This document shows, piece after piece, positions 28,380 through 38,698 of a DNA stretch of 64,000 nt; within the stretch, counting starts at the first letter, position 1, and each line of letters opens with the position of its first letter. The position numbers and the translations under genes were made by a program. The notes under the pieces were generated by a model. It had not been told where the DNA came from. It saw nothing but the letters and a program-made list of their open reading frames with translations, and did not search any database. This stretch comes from Prorocentrum cordatum (taxonomy: Eukaryota > Sar > Dinophyceae > Prorocentrales > Prorocentraceae). The DNA lies in the NCBI GenBank assembly GCA_963575745.1, contig CAUYUJ010002113.1, forward strand, positions 1,010,801 to 1,074,800, given 5' to 3'.

Positions 28380-30560
28380 GCTTCGTGGCTCCATAGGGAG
28401 CTCCACCGAAGGCCCCAGTGGGGGTGTTAGCATGCGGTTCCCCCACCCAGGGCAGCGTTTCGTGGCCCCATAGGGAGCTCCACCGAAGGCCCCAGTGGGG
28501 GTGTTCGCATGCGGTTCCCCCACCCAGGGCAGCGTTTCGTAGCCCCATAGGGAGCTCCACCGAAGGCCCCAGTGGGGGTGTTCGCATGCGGTCCCCCACC
28601 CAGGGCAGCGTTTCGTGGCCCCATAGGGAGCTCCACCGAAGGCCCCAGTGGGGGTGTTCGCATGCGGTTCCCCCACCCAGGGCAGCGTTTCGTGGCCCCA
28701 TAGGGAGCTCCACCGAAGGCCCCAGTGGGGGTGTTCGCATGCGGTTCCCCACCCAGGGCAGCGTTTCGTGGCCCCATAGGGAGCTCCACCGAAGGCCCCA
28801 GTGGGGGTGTTCGCATGCGGTCCCCCCACCCAGGGCAGCGTTTCGTAGCCCCATAGGGAGCTCCACCGAAGGCCCCAGTGGGGGTGTTCGCATGCGGTTC
28901 CCCCACCCAGGGCAACGTTTCGTAGCCCCATAGGGAGCTCCACCGAAGGCCCCAGTGGGGGTGTTCGCATGCGGTTCCCCCACCCAGGGCAGCGTTTCGT
29001 GGCCCCATAGGGAGCTCCACCGAAGGCCCCAGTGGGGGTGTTCGCATGCGGTTCCCCCACCCAGGGCAGCGTTTCGTAGCCCCCTAGGGAGCTCCACCGA
29101 AGGCCCCAGAGGGGGTGTTCGCATGCGGTTCCCCCACCCAGGGCAGCGTTTCGTGGCCCCATAGGGAGCTCCACCGAAGGCCCCAGTGGGGGTGTTCGCA
29201 TGCGGTTCCCCCGCCCAGGGCAGCGTTTCGTGGCCCCATAGGGAGCTCCACCGAAGGCCACAGTGGGGGTGTTCGCATGCGGTTCCCCCACCCAGGGCAG
29301 CGTTTCGTAGCCCCATAGGGAGCTCCACCGAAGGCCCCAGTGGGGGTGTTCGCATGCGGTTCCCCCACCCAGGGCAGCGTTTCGTGGCCCCATAGGGAGC
29401 TCAACCGAAGGCCCCAGTGGGGGTGTTCGCATGCGGTTCCCCAACCCAGGGCAGCGTTTCGTGGCCCCATAGGGAGCTCCACCGAAGGCCCCAGTGGGGG
29501 TGTTCGCATGCGGTTCCCCCACCCAGGGAAGCGTTTCGTGGCCCCATAGGGAGCTCCACCGAAGGCCCCAGTGGGGGTGTTCGCATGCGGTTCCCCCACC
29601 CAGGGCAGCGTTTCGTAGCCCCATAGGGAGCTCCACCGGAGGCCCCAGTGGGCGTGTTCGCATGCGGTTCCCCCACCCAGGGCAGCGTTTCGTGGCCCCA
29701 TAGGGAGCTCCACCGAAGGCCCCAGTGGGGGTGTTCGCATGCGGTTCCCCCACCCAGGGCAGCGTTTCGTAGCCCCATAGGGAGCTCCACCGAAGGCAAC
29801 AGTGGGGGTGTTCGCATGCGGTTCCCCCACCCAGGGCAGCGTTTCGTGGCCCCATAGGGAGCTCCACCGAAGGCCCCAGTGGGGGTGTTCGCATGCGGTT
29901 CCCCCACCCAGGGCAGCGTTTCGTAGCCCCATAGGGAGCTCCACCGAAGGCCCCAGTGGGGGTGTTCGCATGCGGTTCCCCCACCCAGGGCAGCGTTTCG
30001 TGGCCCCATAGGGAGCTCCACCGAAGGCCCCAATGGGGGTGTTCGCATGCGGTTCCCCCACCCAGGGCAGCGTTTCGTAGCCCCATAGGGAGCTCCACCG
30101 AAGGCCCCAGTGGGGGTGTTCGCATGCGGTTCACCCACCCAGGGCAGCGTTTCGTAGCCCCATAGGGAGCTCCACCGAAGGCCCCAGTGGCCTGCCTCGC
30201 ATGCGGTTCACCCACCAAGGGCAGCGTTCGTGGCCCAATAGGGAGCTCCACCGGAGCCCCAGGCTGCTCTCGCATGCGGTTCCCCACCAGGGCAGCGCTC
30301 GTGGCCCCATGGGGCTCCACCGAAAGCCCCCGGGCGCAGTTCGCTATGCGCTCCGCCCACCCAGGGCAGCGTTTCGTGGCACCATAGGGAGCTCCCACCG
30401 AAGGCCCACAGTGGCGCAGTTCGCCCCGCGGTCCCCCACCCTTGGGGCAGTGTTTGCCTAGCCCCATAGGAGCTCCACCGAAGGCACGCCCCGGCGGCGC
30501 AGTCCGCATGCGGTTCCCCCATCCAAGGCAGCGCTTCGTGGCCCCATATGGAGCCCCACC
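28380..30560. repeat. Tandem array, 77-bp unit, about 28 copies
   Basis: The unit holds GTTTCGTGGCCCCATAGGG, AGCTCCACCGAAGGCCCCA and GTTCGCATGCGGTTCCCCC. Spacing is 77 bp from about 28440 to 30150. Copies past 30200 have many indels and drift, as expected of an array edge. The unit has no stop in minus-strand frames and 77 is not a multiple of three, so a 737-codon minus ORF cycles through all three frames. It is not a gene. Confidence 0.97.
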
Positions 30561-30928
30561 GAAAGCGGCACCCACAACGCGTTACCAACAATTGCTTATG
30601 GTTGGGTCTTTCGCCAGGATAATTTTCGGAGGATGGAGCCGTTCTCGCCACGAAATGGTATTCAGCATAGCGAGCGTGTGGTGACTCACTCGTTGGTGGA
30701 TGTGTGTCTTGCGTCACGGGCTTGGTTTTACTGCGGGTGTCAGCTGATGGTTGGGGACATTGCTTCCTATGGTGCTGCGTGGTGTCTTGAAGGCGTGTGG
30801 GATGTCTGATTGCTGAGTATGGGGCAGATTCTCTAAGTCTTCACGACGGGTGCAGCATCATCGCCTCGCTGCTCATCCGCACGGTCTGAGGGATAACGGA
30901 CCGACCAGGCGGGGCCTCCCTCCTCCAG

Positions 30929-31165
30929 TACATGGACAATATATATATATATATATATATATTCGAACCCAATGCAGACGTGAAGGGAATGTTGGTCCCC
31001 CCCCTGCCCCCCCACTTCAATGTTGAGATCGGTATGGGTGTTGCTTTGGGGGTTCGAATATTATTGTCCACCCAAGCCCCCCCTTCATTGCCACATCTCC
31101 CCAATATTAATTTGGGGGTCCGGGGGGCATCTTGTGTCGCAGGGTTCGGATATATTGTCCATGTA
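30929..31165. mobile_element. MITE family O, copy O1, perfect 16-bp ends
   Basis: TACATGGACAATATAT and ATATATTGTCCATGTA; the left end runs on into (TA)n. Inner GGGGGTTCGAATATTATTGT. Confidence 0.85.
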
Positions 31166-31280
31166 GGGTCCCTATCCTCCTCCCTCGGCCGGGCCCTCGC
31201 AATAGCGGCGGGGCCTCGAGCAGTGCGCGGGGAGGGCCGCGCAGAGGCGCGGCGCGGCTCGGCCCAGGGACGAGGGCCGA

Positions 31281-31450
31281 GTCGTTGCTCGAGGAGGAGG
31301 AGGAGGAGGAGGAGGAGGAGGAGGAGGAGGAGGAGGAGGGGGAGGAGGGAGGAGGAGGAGGAGGAGGTGAGGAGGGAGGAGGAGGAGGAGGAGGGGGAGG
31401 AGAGGGGAGGAGCGAGGTGGAGGAGGAGGAGGAGGAGGGGGAGGAGGAGG
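31281..31450. repeat. GGA microsatellite
   Basis: (GGA)n; a (TCC)n tract lies at 31668-31797 on the same strand, so the two could pair. Confidence 0.95.
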
Positions 31451-31465
31451 GGGGTGTACGTTACG

Positions 31466-31598
31466 TTCGGAGGCCCGCGTGGCTCTCTTGCATCGGCGCC
31501 AGACGCCCCTCCCCGGAGCGCGGAGCCCGCCCCGCCACGGGGGGCCTGCGGCGCCGACGCAAGACATATCCGCGCGGGCCTTCGCGGCGGGTCGGTGG
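31466..31598. mobile_element. Foldback family A, copy A7
   Basis: Arms AGGCCCGCGTGGCTCTCTTG and CAAGACATATCCGCGCGGGC around a short core. Confidence 0.65.
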
Positions 31599-31667
31599 GC
31601 CCGCGGGGCCCCCCGGGGCGACGGCCCCATGCCCCCCCCCCCCCCGTACACATCGTGGGTCCTCCAT

Positions 31668-31797
31668 CCCTCCTCCCTACCTCCTCCTCCTCCTCCCATA
31701 CTCCTCCTCGTCCTCGTCCTTCCTCCTCCTCCGCCTCCTCCTCCTCCTTGTCGTCCTCCTCCTCCTCGTCGTCGTCCTCCTCCTCGGGGCGACGGCC
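31668..31797. repeat. TCC/TCG microsatellite
   Basis: (CTC)n with CGT interruptions, complementary in type to 31281-31450. Confidence 0.9.
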
Positions 31798-31854
31798 CCA
31801 TGCCCCCCCCCCCCGGTACACATCGGGGGCCCCGAACTTGGAGCAGCGCAGCAC

Positions 31855-31996
31855 GGCAGAAGCCGTCCACCTCCCGTGCCTTTTGTCGGTCTCGTGCGTG
31901 CTTTTGTCTGGGGGGGGGCTCGAGGGTCCAGGAGGGTCCTCGATGGTTCTCGCCGAGAGAAAAATACGCACACGTCCAAGCGACGCCAGGGCAAGG
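31855..31996. mobile_element. MITE family E, copy E2 (left end degenerate)
   Basis: CGTCCACCTCCCGTGC at the left, TCCTCGATGGTTCTCGCCGA inside, CACGTCCAAGCGACGCC at the right. Confidence 0.65.
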
Positions 31997-32084
31997 ACCC
32001 CCCCCCCGCCCCTGGCGCCCGCAGCGCCGGGGGGCTACGCCGGAGGCGCCGCCAGGGCGGCCCAGCCCCGACCCCCGGGGGCCC

Positions 32085-32275
32085 AGTAGATGGGCAATCT
32101 ACTCGAACTCTTACACATTCGAGGGAGATTCTAAAATCGCCCCCGCGCCCCCTGGTGCTTGGGGTTCGAATGTGCCTGTCCACTCACGCCCCCCCCGTCG
32201 CCACGCCATCAATACTAATGTCGGGGGGTCTGGGGGGCATGTCGGGCCACAGGGTTCGAATGCAATGTCCGTGTA
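32085..32275. mobile_element. MITE family O, copy O2
   Basis: Interior matches O1 (GGGGTTCGAATGTGCCTGTC, GGGGGGTCTGGGGGGCATGT, ACAGGGTTCGAATGCAATG); ends imperfect. Confidence 0.7.
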
Positions 32276-32433
32276 GGGCCCGCGCGGGCCTCTGGAACAC
32301 CGCGTGTGGGTCGGTGCTCCTGCGCGGCCAACCCCGCCCAAGATCGGCGAGGGCGTGTGGCATTCCTGCTGGTCCGTGTCCCCGCGGACGGTCGAAACTG
32401 ATGGTAAGGATGCGCGACAAGGATGCAAGCCCT

Positions 32434-32561
32434 GGCCATCGCTCGGACGTTCATTTCCTGTGTTTTTTTTTCGGGTTCGTGCGTGGCTTGTTCGCCAAAT
32501 GATCAAGGATGCTCCTCGATGGTCCTCGCCGAAGGAAACATGCACACGTCCGAGCGATGCC
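32434..32561. mobile_element. MITE family E, copy E3
   Basis: GGCCATCGCTCGGACGT and ACGTCCGAGCGATGCC with TGCTCCTCGATGGTCCTCGC inside. GGATGCAAGCCC occurs just before and just after it. Confidence 0.8.
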
Positions 32562-32564
32562 AAG

Positions 32565-33420
32565 GGATGCAAGCCCCCTGGACGCCCACGCCGAAACTTT
32601 CTCGAGCAGGGCTGGCCGTCGACAGTGGTCGAGGATGGACCGAAGACGACCGACGGGGCTGGGACGCCAAAGGGCCCCCCCCCTCGTGGAGTCGACCATC
32701 CCTGCTGTCGGTTTCGACTGCAACTCTCGTTGAGGACACGACGCGATGGCACACGCGGCTGGCAGAGGCTCGCGTGAGCGGTCCTGCCTCTCCACGGGAG
32801 CGGCCCTTGGCGCCACCGAGTCGCCCCCAGGCGGTGGCGCATGGGCGCTGCGGCCTCGAGGAGGAGAGGCAGGAGAGAGTGAAGGAGGTGGGAAGCGGAG
32901 TGAGGAGATCAGGGAGGAGGAGGGTAGGAAGAGGAGGGATGTGACCCCCCCCCACCTAATCCGCAACCCTCCGGTTCCCCGACGCCACCCCCCCCATCCG
33001 TAGGAGCAATTGGTTACGGGTCACCTGTGGGCTTTCGGGTCGGCTCGGGCTGCTCTGGCGGGTGGTGATGGGCTCACCCCGAGTCGATGTTACGTGGCCC
33101 CACGATGGGCAGGGCCCGGCGAGGGCCCCGAGAGCCCGAAGACGGCGAACAGCCTCGGGACGGACCCCTTTCCCGCCAGGACCCGTCTGCACCATGGCGG
33201 ACCCATGAGATCCGACGTCGCGAAAACGACACCGTGAAACATCGCCACCCGAGCCCTACATGAGAACGTAATCCGCTGATGCGGTCAAGCTTTGCTTGGT
33301 TCTTTTCACTTTATAATCAGCCAGGTCTTACCGACGGTTACACATCATTTCCTCTTTCATTTCCTTTACATTTTATTTTCTCTCGATTAGTAATCTTGAA
33401 GAAGCAGAAGAAACGCTATA
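32565..33420. other. No gene seen
   Basis: Holds a G-A-rich stretch (32860-32940) and a diverged repeat with GGCCCGGCGAGGGCCCCGAG (about 33110) that may be an eroded family K copy. Confidence 0.4.
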
Positions 33421-33425
33421 AACAT

Positions 33426-33571
33426 AAACTGTTGGCGCTCCGCGTGAATTTCTTGGATCTGCGCTGAAACCCCCTCGCTGGCGCGCGGAGCGCGCCAGGG
33501 GCGGCGCCGGAGGCGGCGCTGGGGGGGGGCCAGCGCGGATCCAAGAAATCCACGCGGAGCGCCAACAGTTT
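33426..33571. mobile_element. Foldback family A, copy A2, 41-nt arms
   Basis: Arms of 41 nt match at 39 positions (from AAACTGTTGGCGCTCCGCG to the GGATC block and back). The core reads GCGCCGGAGGCGGCGC. Confidence 0.9.
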
Positions 33572-33621
33572 CTGTTTCTAGCGCTCTCGTTCCTTAGAAT
33601 GTAGGGCTCGGGTTGCGATAT

Positions 33622-33784
33622 TGAAGGGGCCCCAGGACACACAAATAAATACACACAAGCAAAACAACCCCCATATTTTCCCATATTGTCTGGGTTTCCG
33701 TCTTCCCGCCCACTTCCCATATCTTCCCATCTTTTCTGGGAATGGACGATGAACTGTGTCTGTGTGTTTTTCCCCCTCCTGAAT
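33622..33784. mobile_element. Repeat family M, copy M1, flanked by exact 24-bp direct repeat
   Basis: TGAAGGGGCCCCAGGACACA start, two TTCCCATAT-type blocks, GTGTCTGTGTG and CCCTCCTGA end. The 24 bp at 33598-33621 (begins AATGTAGGGC, ends TTGCGATAT) recur exactly at 33785-33808. Confidence 0.8.
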
Positions 33785-34099
33785 AATGTAGGGCTCGGGT
33801 TGCGATATGTCGTGATGTCACATACTTCTTCGCTGCATCCCATATCCTCCCGCGGCACTCCTCGAGCCGGATCGATCTGCGGTGGCCCCAGGGACCCGGC
33901 AGCGGGCGGCGAGGCCCGGCGGAAACAAATGGCACCTGCGGGATCTCAGGGACGGCGAAGCGCCACCTTGCTCCTCCCACTCCCTCGACAGTCCGGATCG
34001 ATCGGCGTCCTCCACCAGATGACCCTGCAGCGTGTTCGGCGAGTGCCCGGCGCAACAAGTGGCACCTGGGATCTCAGGGACCGGCGAGGCGCCACCTTG

Positions 34100-34335
34100 C
34101 TTCCTCCCTCCTCCTCGTCCTCCTCCTCAAGTGCCCTCTTTCCTTCCTGGCCTCCCCTCTTCCTCCCTCCACATCTTCCTCCTCCTCCTCGCCTCCTCCG
34201 CCTGTGGGGCCTCCTCACCTCCTTCCCTCCTCCTCGTACTACTCCGCCTCCGCCTCCTCCTCCTCCTCCTCCCCTCCTCCTCCTCCCCCTCCCCCTCCTC
34301 CTCCTCCTCCTCCTCCTCCAGCGCCGGCTTGCTCC
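34100..34335. repeat. CTC microsatellite
   Basis: (CTC)n, imperfect, with CCCCTC interruptions. Confidence 0.9.
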
Positions 34336-34435
34336 TCCATTCCTTTTCCTCATCGATAACTTCGCTCTGTCGCACCTCGAGGCTAGCTGTTAGGGCGGTC
34401 TGGGCGTTTCGCCGGAGGCTTCCTCACCATCTATG

Positions 34436-34700
34436 ACCCTGAAGCTTAAACACTGGCAGCAGCTTCACAGATGGAGGGATGGCCGTTTTCAAAATGTGGC
34501 TTCTCGATTTAGCGACGCGCACATTCGTTTTAAACATTTGCAAGAGCTTCACGGATTGAGGGCGGTTTTTTTTTAGCTCTCGCCTTAGCGCCGCGCGCAT
34601 TCGTTTTAAAATCCGTAAGAGTTTCACAGACTGAGGGCGGCTCCTTTTCTAAATGTGGATCTCGCTTTCGCGACGCCTTCATTCGTGTTTCACGGGTTCC
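34436..34700. repeat. Tandem repeat, about 80-bp unit, three copies
   Basis: Copies share AGCTTCACAGATGGAGGG, TTTTCAAAATGTGG and CGCGCATTCGTTTTAAA. A single related copy lies at about 50325-50395. Confidence 0.8.
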
Positions 34701-34704
34701 CGTG

Positions 34705-34885
34705 CCCAGCGTACCAGAAATGGTGTTCTGGACGGATTCAGGATTATGAGGGTGCAACAGTTGCGTTGGCTCGCGGTGTTGAAGTCCCAGGAATGGAGTT
34801 CTCTCACGATTCAGGACCGTCAAGACGCAACAGTCAGGTTGACCCGTGGTGTTATAATCCAGAGAACAAGGTTTTGGCATGCGTA
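34705..34885. repeat. Tandem repeat, about 78-bp unit, two and a half copies
   Basis: CCAGAAATGGTGTTCT and GATTCAGGATTATG recur as CCAGGAATGGAGTTCT and GATTCAGGACCGTC about 78 bp later, then a partial copy. Confidence 0.7.
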
Positions 34886-35015
34886 AGGGTGTACAAACGG
34901 TTACTTTCCAACGAGGCAGCCCAATCAGTGGAACTGAACCCTGGTAGGGGCCTGTGAAGAGGGAGCCTGGAGGAAGGGTTGGTTCCAACATGGTTGATGA
35001 CTCTCGGGTTTACGC

Positions 35016-35398
35016 TGGTCCTCCTCATCCTCCTCATCCTCCTCCTCGTCGTCCTCCTCCTCCTCATCCTCCTAAGTACTCCTCCTTCTCCTCCTCCTCC
35101 TCCCTCCCCTCCTCCTCCCCCCCCTCCTCCCTCCTCCTCCTCCCTCCTCCTCCTCCTCCTCCTCCTCCTCCTCCTCCTCCTCCTCCTCCTCCTCCCCTCC
35201 TCCTCCTTCCTCCTCCTCCTCCTCCTCCTCCTCCTCCTCCTCTCCTCTCCTCGGCCTCTCCTCCTCGCCTCCGCCTCCTCCTCTCCTCCTCCTCGTACTC
35301 CTCCTCCTCCTCCTCCTCCTCCTCCTCCTCCTCCTCCTCCTCCTCCTCCTCCTCCTCCGCCTCCTCCCTCTCCTCCTCCTCCCTCTCCTCCTCCGGGT
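35016..35398. repeat. CTC microsatellite
   Basis: About 380 bp of (CTC)n, the longest TCC tract in the window. Confidence 0.95.
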
Positions 35399-35599
35399 GT
35401 TTCAGGCCGAGCGGTGGCGCACGGGCGCTGTGGCAGCGGGCGGCGCGGCGCAGGCCTTCTGCGCCCACTTGGGGGGGGTCAGATGCCGCAGCGCCTGGAC
35501 GAGGGCGGAGATGCAGCCTGGCGGCCGCGCGGAGCGCGCGGGCGCCGCGCGCGAAGGCGCCCTTTTTCCTGTTCCGGTGCCTGTTGGGTGTGCGTCGAC

Positions 35600-35745
35600 G
35601 GCGCGGTTCGCGGATCGAGGGTCGAGGTTCGAGGTTGGAGGGTCGAATGCCGAGGATCAGGGTTCGAGGCTCGAGGCTCGAGGGTCCAGGTTCGTCGCCC
35701 GAGGTGCGAGGATCGAAGTTCGAGGGCCCAGGGTCGAATGACCGA
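35600..35745. repeat. GGTTCGAGG-type minisatellite
   Basis: About a dozen degenerate 7-10 bp units (GGTTCGAGG, GGCTCGAGG, GGGTCGAAT). Confidence 0.8.
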
Positions 35746-35859
35746 AGGGCCTCTGGGGCAACCAAGGGCTGGGAGGTCGAGGCCCCCGCGGGCGGGGGAC
35801 GGCGGGTCGGCCTGGACGCGGCGCGAGGGGGGGAGGAAAGGGAGGGAAGGCGGAGGGAT

Positions 35860-35960
35860 GAGATGATGATGATAATGATGATGATGATGATGGTGGTGAT
35901 GATGATGGTGATGATGATGATGATGATGATGATGCTGATGATGATGAAGATGACGATCTG
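35860..35960. repeat. GAT microsatellite
   Basis: (GAT)n, mostly perfect; weaker GAT content continues to about 36060. Confidence 0.95.
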
Positions 35961-36439
35961 CTGGTGGCGCTAATGATCACGGCGGTGATGATCATATGAT
36001 GATGGGGGTGTCGGCAACGATGATGACTGAGACGTGGTGATGGCGATGGTGCTGATTGTGTCCTCGACGTCGGAGCCACTCTGACCGCCTCAGGTTTGAC
36101 AGAGAGAGCTTGCGGTTGTCAGGTACATGCGTACTCGATTGCCCCCCAAAGGGGCCTTGCCATCAAGTGAGTCACAGGGGGACTGCGCTGCGCTGCCTGG
36201 TGGCCTCGTCGCGTGGGAATTCATCGAAAAGAAAAGCTGCGGCTTTCTCACCAGCGAGTGTATCGTGCTGGTGGGGCTGATTCTTCTCGAGGTGCTCAAC
36301 ATGTTTATCTGAAGAGACAAACGCTGGCCCGTCATCGGGAGGAGTAGAAGCTGAACAGATTGCTGTGGCTGCGCTGCAAGTGGCGGGGTGGGCTCACAGC
36401 GAGCGAACACACATGTTGTTTTCCGTCTCCGCCCCCTGA

Positions 36440-38530
36440 CCCACCTCGCCATCGAGCGGGGACGATTACCACGCGGTGCGTGCTCTTGCCCCGTGGTACC
36501 TGGCCGCGCTGGGTGACGGGTCGTCCTGGCCAGGACGTGGCGCCGATGATGAGCTTCCTCTCCGTATCGAAGCAGGTCTCGAGGCGAGTGGAACTGATGG
36601 CGAAGGCGAGGCCCTGCTTGCCTATGGGCTCCCCCAGCGCTCCGACGTCGGCGGGGCCGCGCTTCTCCAGCTACCGGCTGGTCTCCTCTCTGAGCGCGCC
36701 TCCCATGTCGCTCTTGTGCAGGCCCCTCCTAGGCCGCCAAGTTGAATGGGGCCCCAGGACACACAAATAGATACACGCAAATAAAAAAACAAGATTTTCC
36801 TATATGTTCTAAGTTTCTGTATTCCCCCCCACTTCCCCATATTTTCCCATATTTTCTGGGGAATCGCCGATTAATTGTGTCTGTGTTGTTTCTTTCCCTC
36901 CTGAGAGCCCAACGCTGCCGCTGGGCTGCCGATCTCCTGCAGCCGCTGCGGGCCCTCCGCAGGCCTGCGCCCGAACTGATGCGGGGTCTGTCTGTACTTC
37001 TCCAGCTCCGTCGACTCCGCGTCGATCACCGGGTGCTCTGCCGCCGTCGTGCGCGCGGCGATGCTTGCGCTACACCGTTCTGCCTCGCCACAGCGGGCCA
37101 GCTTCAGTGTCGACCTCGAGGGGGCCAAGAGGTCCTGGGCCCCTGCTGCCCCACGCCTTCTCCGCGCGGCCGCCGCGCAGAGCTCCGCGCCGTGCCCGCC
37201 TCTCCTTGCGAGGGTCGGGTGCTGCGTCGGCCCCTGGCGCCGGGGGCGCTGCTGCGCCCTGGGGTCCGCTCCCGCGCCTCCGCTCACGTCCGCGCGCGGC
37301 GGGGGCGGGCGGGCGAGGCGCTGCGTCGCGATTGGCGGCGCTCCCCTCGGCCTGGCGCCGCTGCCAGACCCCGCGGAGCCCGCCGAGGAGGCCCAGGGGG
37401 CGCGCCAGGCCGTCGACGCCCCTCGTCGCCGTCATGCCCGCTGCGGGCGGCGCGTTGCCCTCCGCCGCAGGCGTCGCGCGGCCAGTGATCTGGCTGTGCT
37501 CGCAGGTGGAGCCAACAGCGGTCTGGTGATAGTTCTGGTTGTCCGCGCTCTGAGAATTGATTCAACGAGATCAAACGAGATGTGAATGTTTCTCCACTGG
37601 ACTCGGGTCTCTCCAGAACTACTGGAGAGCAGCAGTCAGACGCTATGCTAAGCTGCTGGGCCTGGGGCGCGGTAAGCGCCACCCTGATCCAAAATGCCTA
37701 CTGTCGGGCATGCGCCGCTGCTGTTCCTGTCCGTCTGCCGGGCAACTGGTATGCAGCCCGTCGAAGAGCTGCTCGCACCGCTGTCGCGCCCTCCGCTGGG
37801 CGCGCGCACTTCAAACGAAGAACGGTTGGCCTTGGCGGCCGAAGGACCGCGAAAACATTGGCAGTTGGCGCCTCGGCACTGACGAGTGGCTTGAGCAGAG
37901 ATCCCAACGGGAGCGGGGGGAGATGCGTATCTGTAGTCTGAGTTCGTACATTGTCGGGATCCTGACAAAAGAGCTGGCATGCGGTGCCCAGATCGTAATC
38001 TGTTCAGGGACATGTGATGCGCGTTGAAATTGCACACGGGCGCACATGATGCACGCGGCAAGGCATGCGTCGTCCAGCTGCCCATGCTCGTCGAAAACTT
38101 CGCACAGCCGAACATCATCGTGAAGAAGTCCACAGGGCCCTCGATCACCAGCATCATCACCGCCATGACCTGGTCGACCGCTATGCGAAGGCGCAGCACG
38201 ATCAGGAGCCGGCGAAAGCCAAATGGGGACCTCACTGGTGCTCGTCCTCTCGTGCATGTGTCCGCGTCCCACAGCAACGCACTCGTCACACAGGCTCTGA
38301 ATCAAATCGAACTGCGCCATCCAGATCTTGCGAACAATCTCGGGTGCATGGGAGCCATCGTGATTAAGAGACAGCTTTGTCTTGTCTTACCCCTGCCCTC
38401 CGCTGCAGCAGCTGTGAAGAAAATGTGGACAGCCGCACCGGCAACGACCTGCCTACGAACCCAGGCGACACGGGTGAGGACCACCATTGCAAACGCAAGT
38501 GCAGGTACAGCGAGAAGCACAGTGACTGGG
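36440..38530 (-). CDS. Unidentified multi-exon gene candidate with two membrane segments
   Basis: No family is recognised. On the minus strand, protein-like segments follow each other in different frames. They are: a membrane helix VTVLLAVPALAFAMVVLTRV (about 38520-38400); EIVRKIWMAQFDLIQSLCDE (about 38350-38240); a basic-then-hydrophobic segment FRRLLIVLRLRIAVDQV with MAVMMLVIEGPVDFFTMMFG (about 38215-38060); EHPVIDAESTELEKYRQ (about 37040-36910); and GKQGLAFAISSTRLETCFDT with KLIIGATSWPGRPV (about 36640-36460). Element M2 fills the gap between the last two. One in-frame TAG breaks the last segment near LREETSR. It may be a real intron-rich gene or a decaying one; composition and helix patterns are the only evidence. 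Confidence 0.3.
36735..36903. mobile_element. Repeat family M, copy M2, fills a presumed intron
   Basis: Same start (TTGAATGGGGCCCCAGGACA) and end (TCTTTCCCTCCTGA) as M1. On the minus strand it lies exactly between two protein-like segments of the 38.5-36.4 kb gene candidate. Confidence 0.75.
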
Positions 38531-38599
38531 TAGTTACTTGAGCCGAGAATGATGATGATGGTAAATACAAATAAAAATTATACACAAAAACATAAGAAA

Positions 38600-38641
38600 C
38601 ACATAATAATAGTAATAGTAATGATGATGATACTGGTGATC

Positions 38642-38698
<57 letters not shown>

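Noticed and set aside
28380-30560. CRISPR-like array
   Set aside because: Units are contiguous 77-bp copies without unique spacers, and the genome is eukaryotic.
28362-30575. 737-codon minus-strand ORF
   Set aside because: Product of the 77-bp satellite, which lacks stops in all minus frames and is not a multiple of three.
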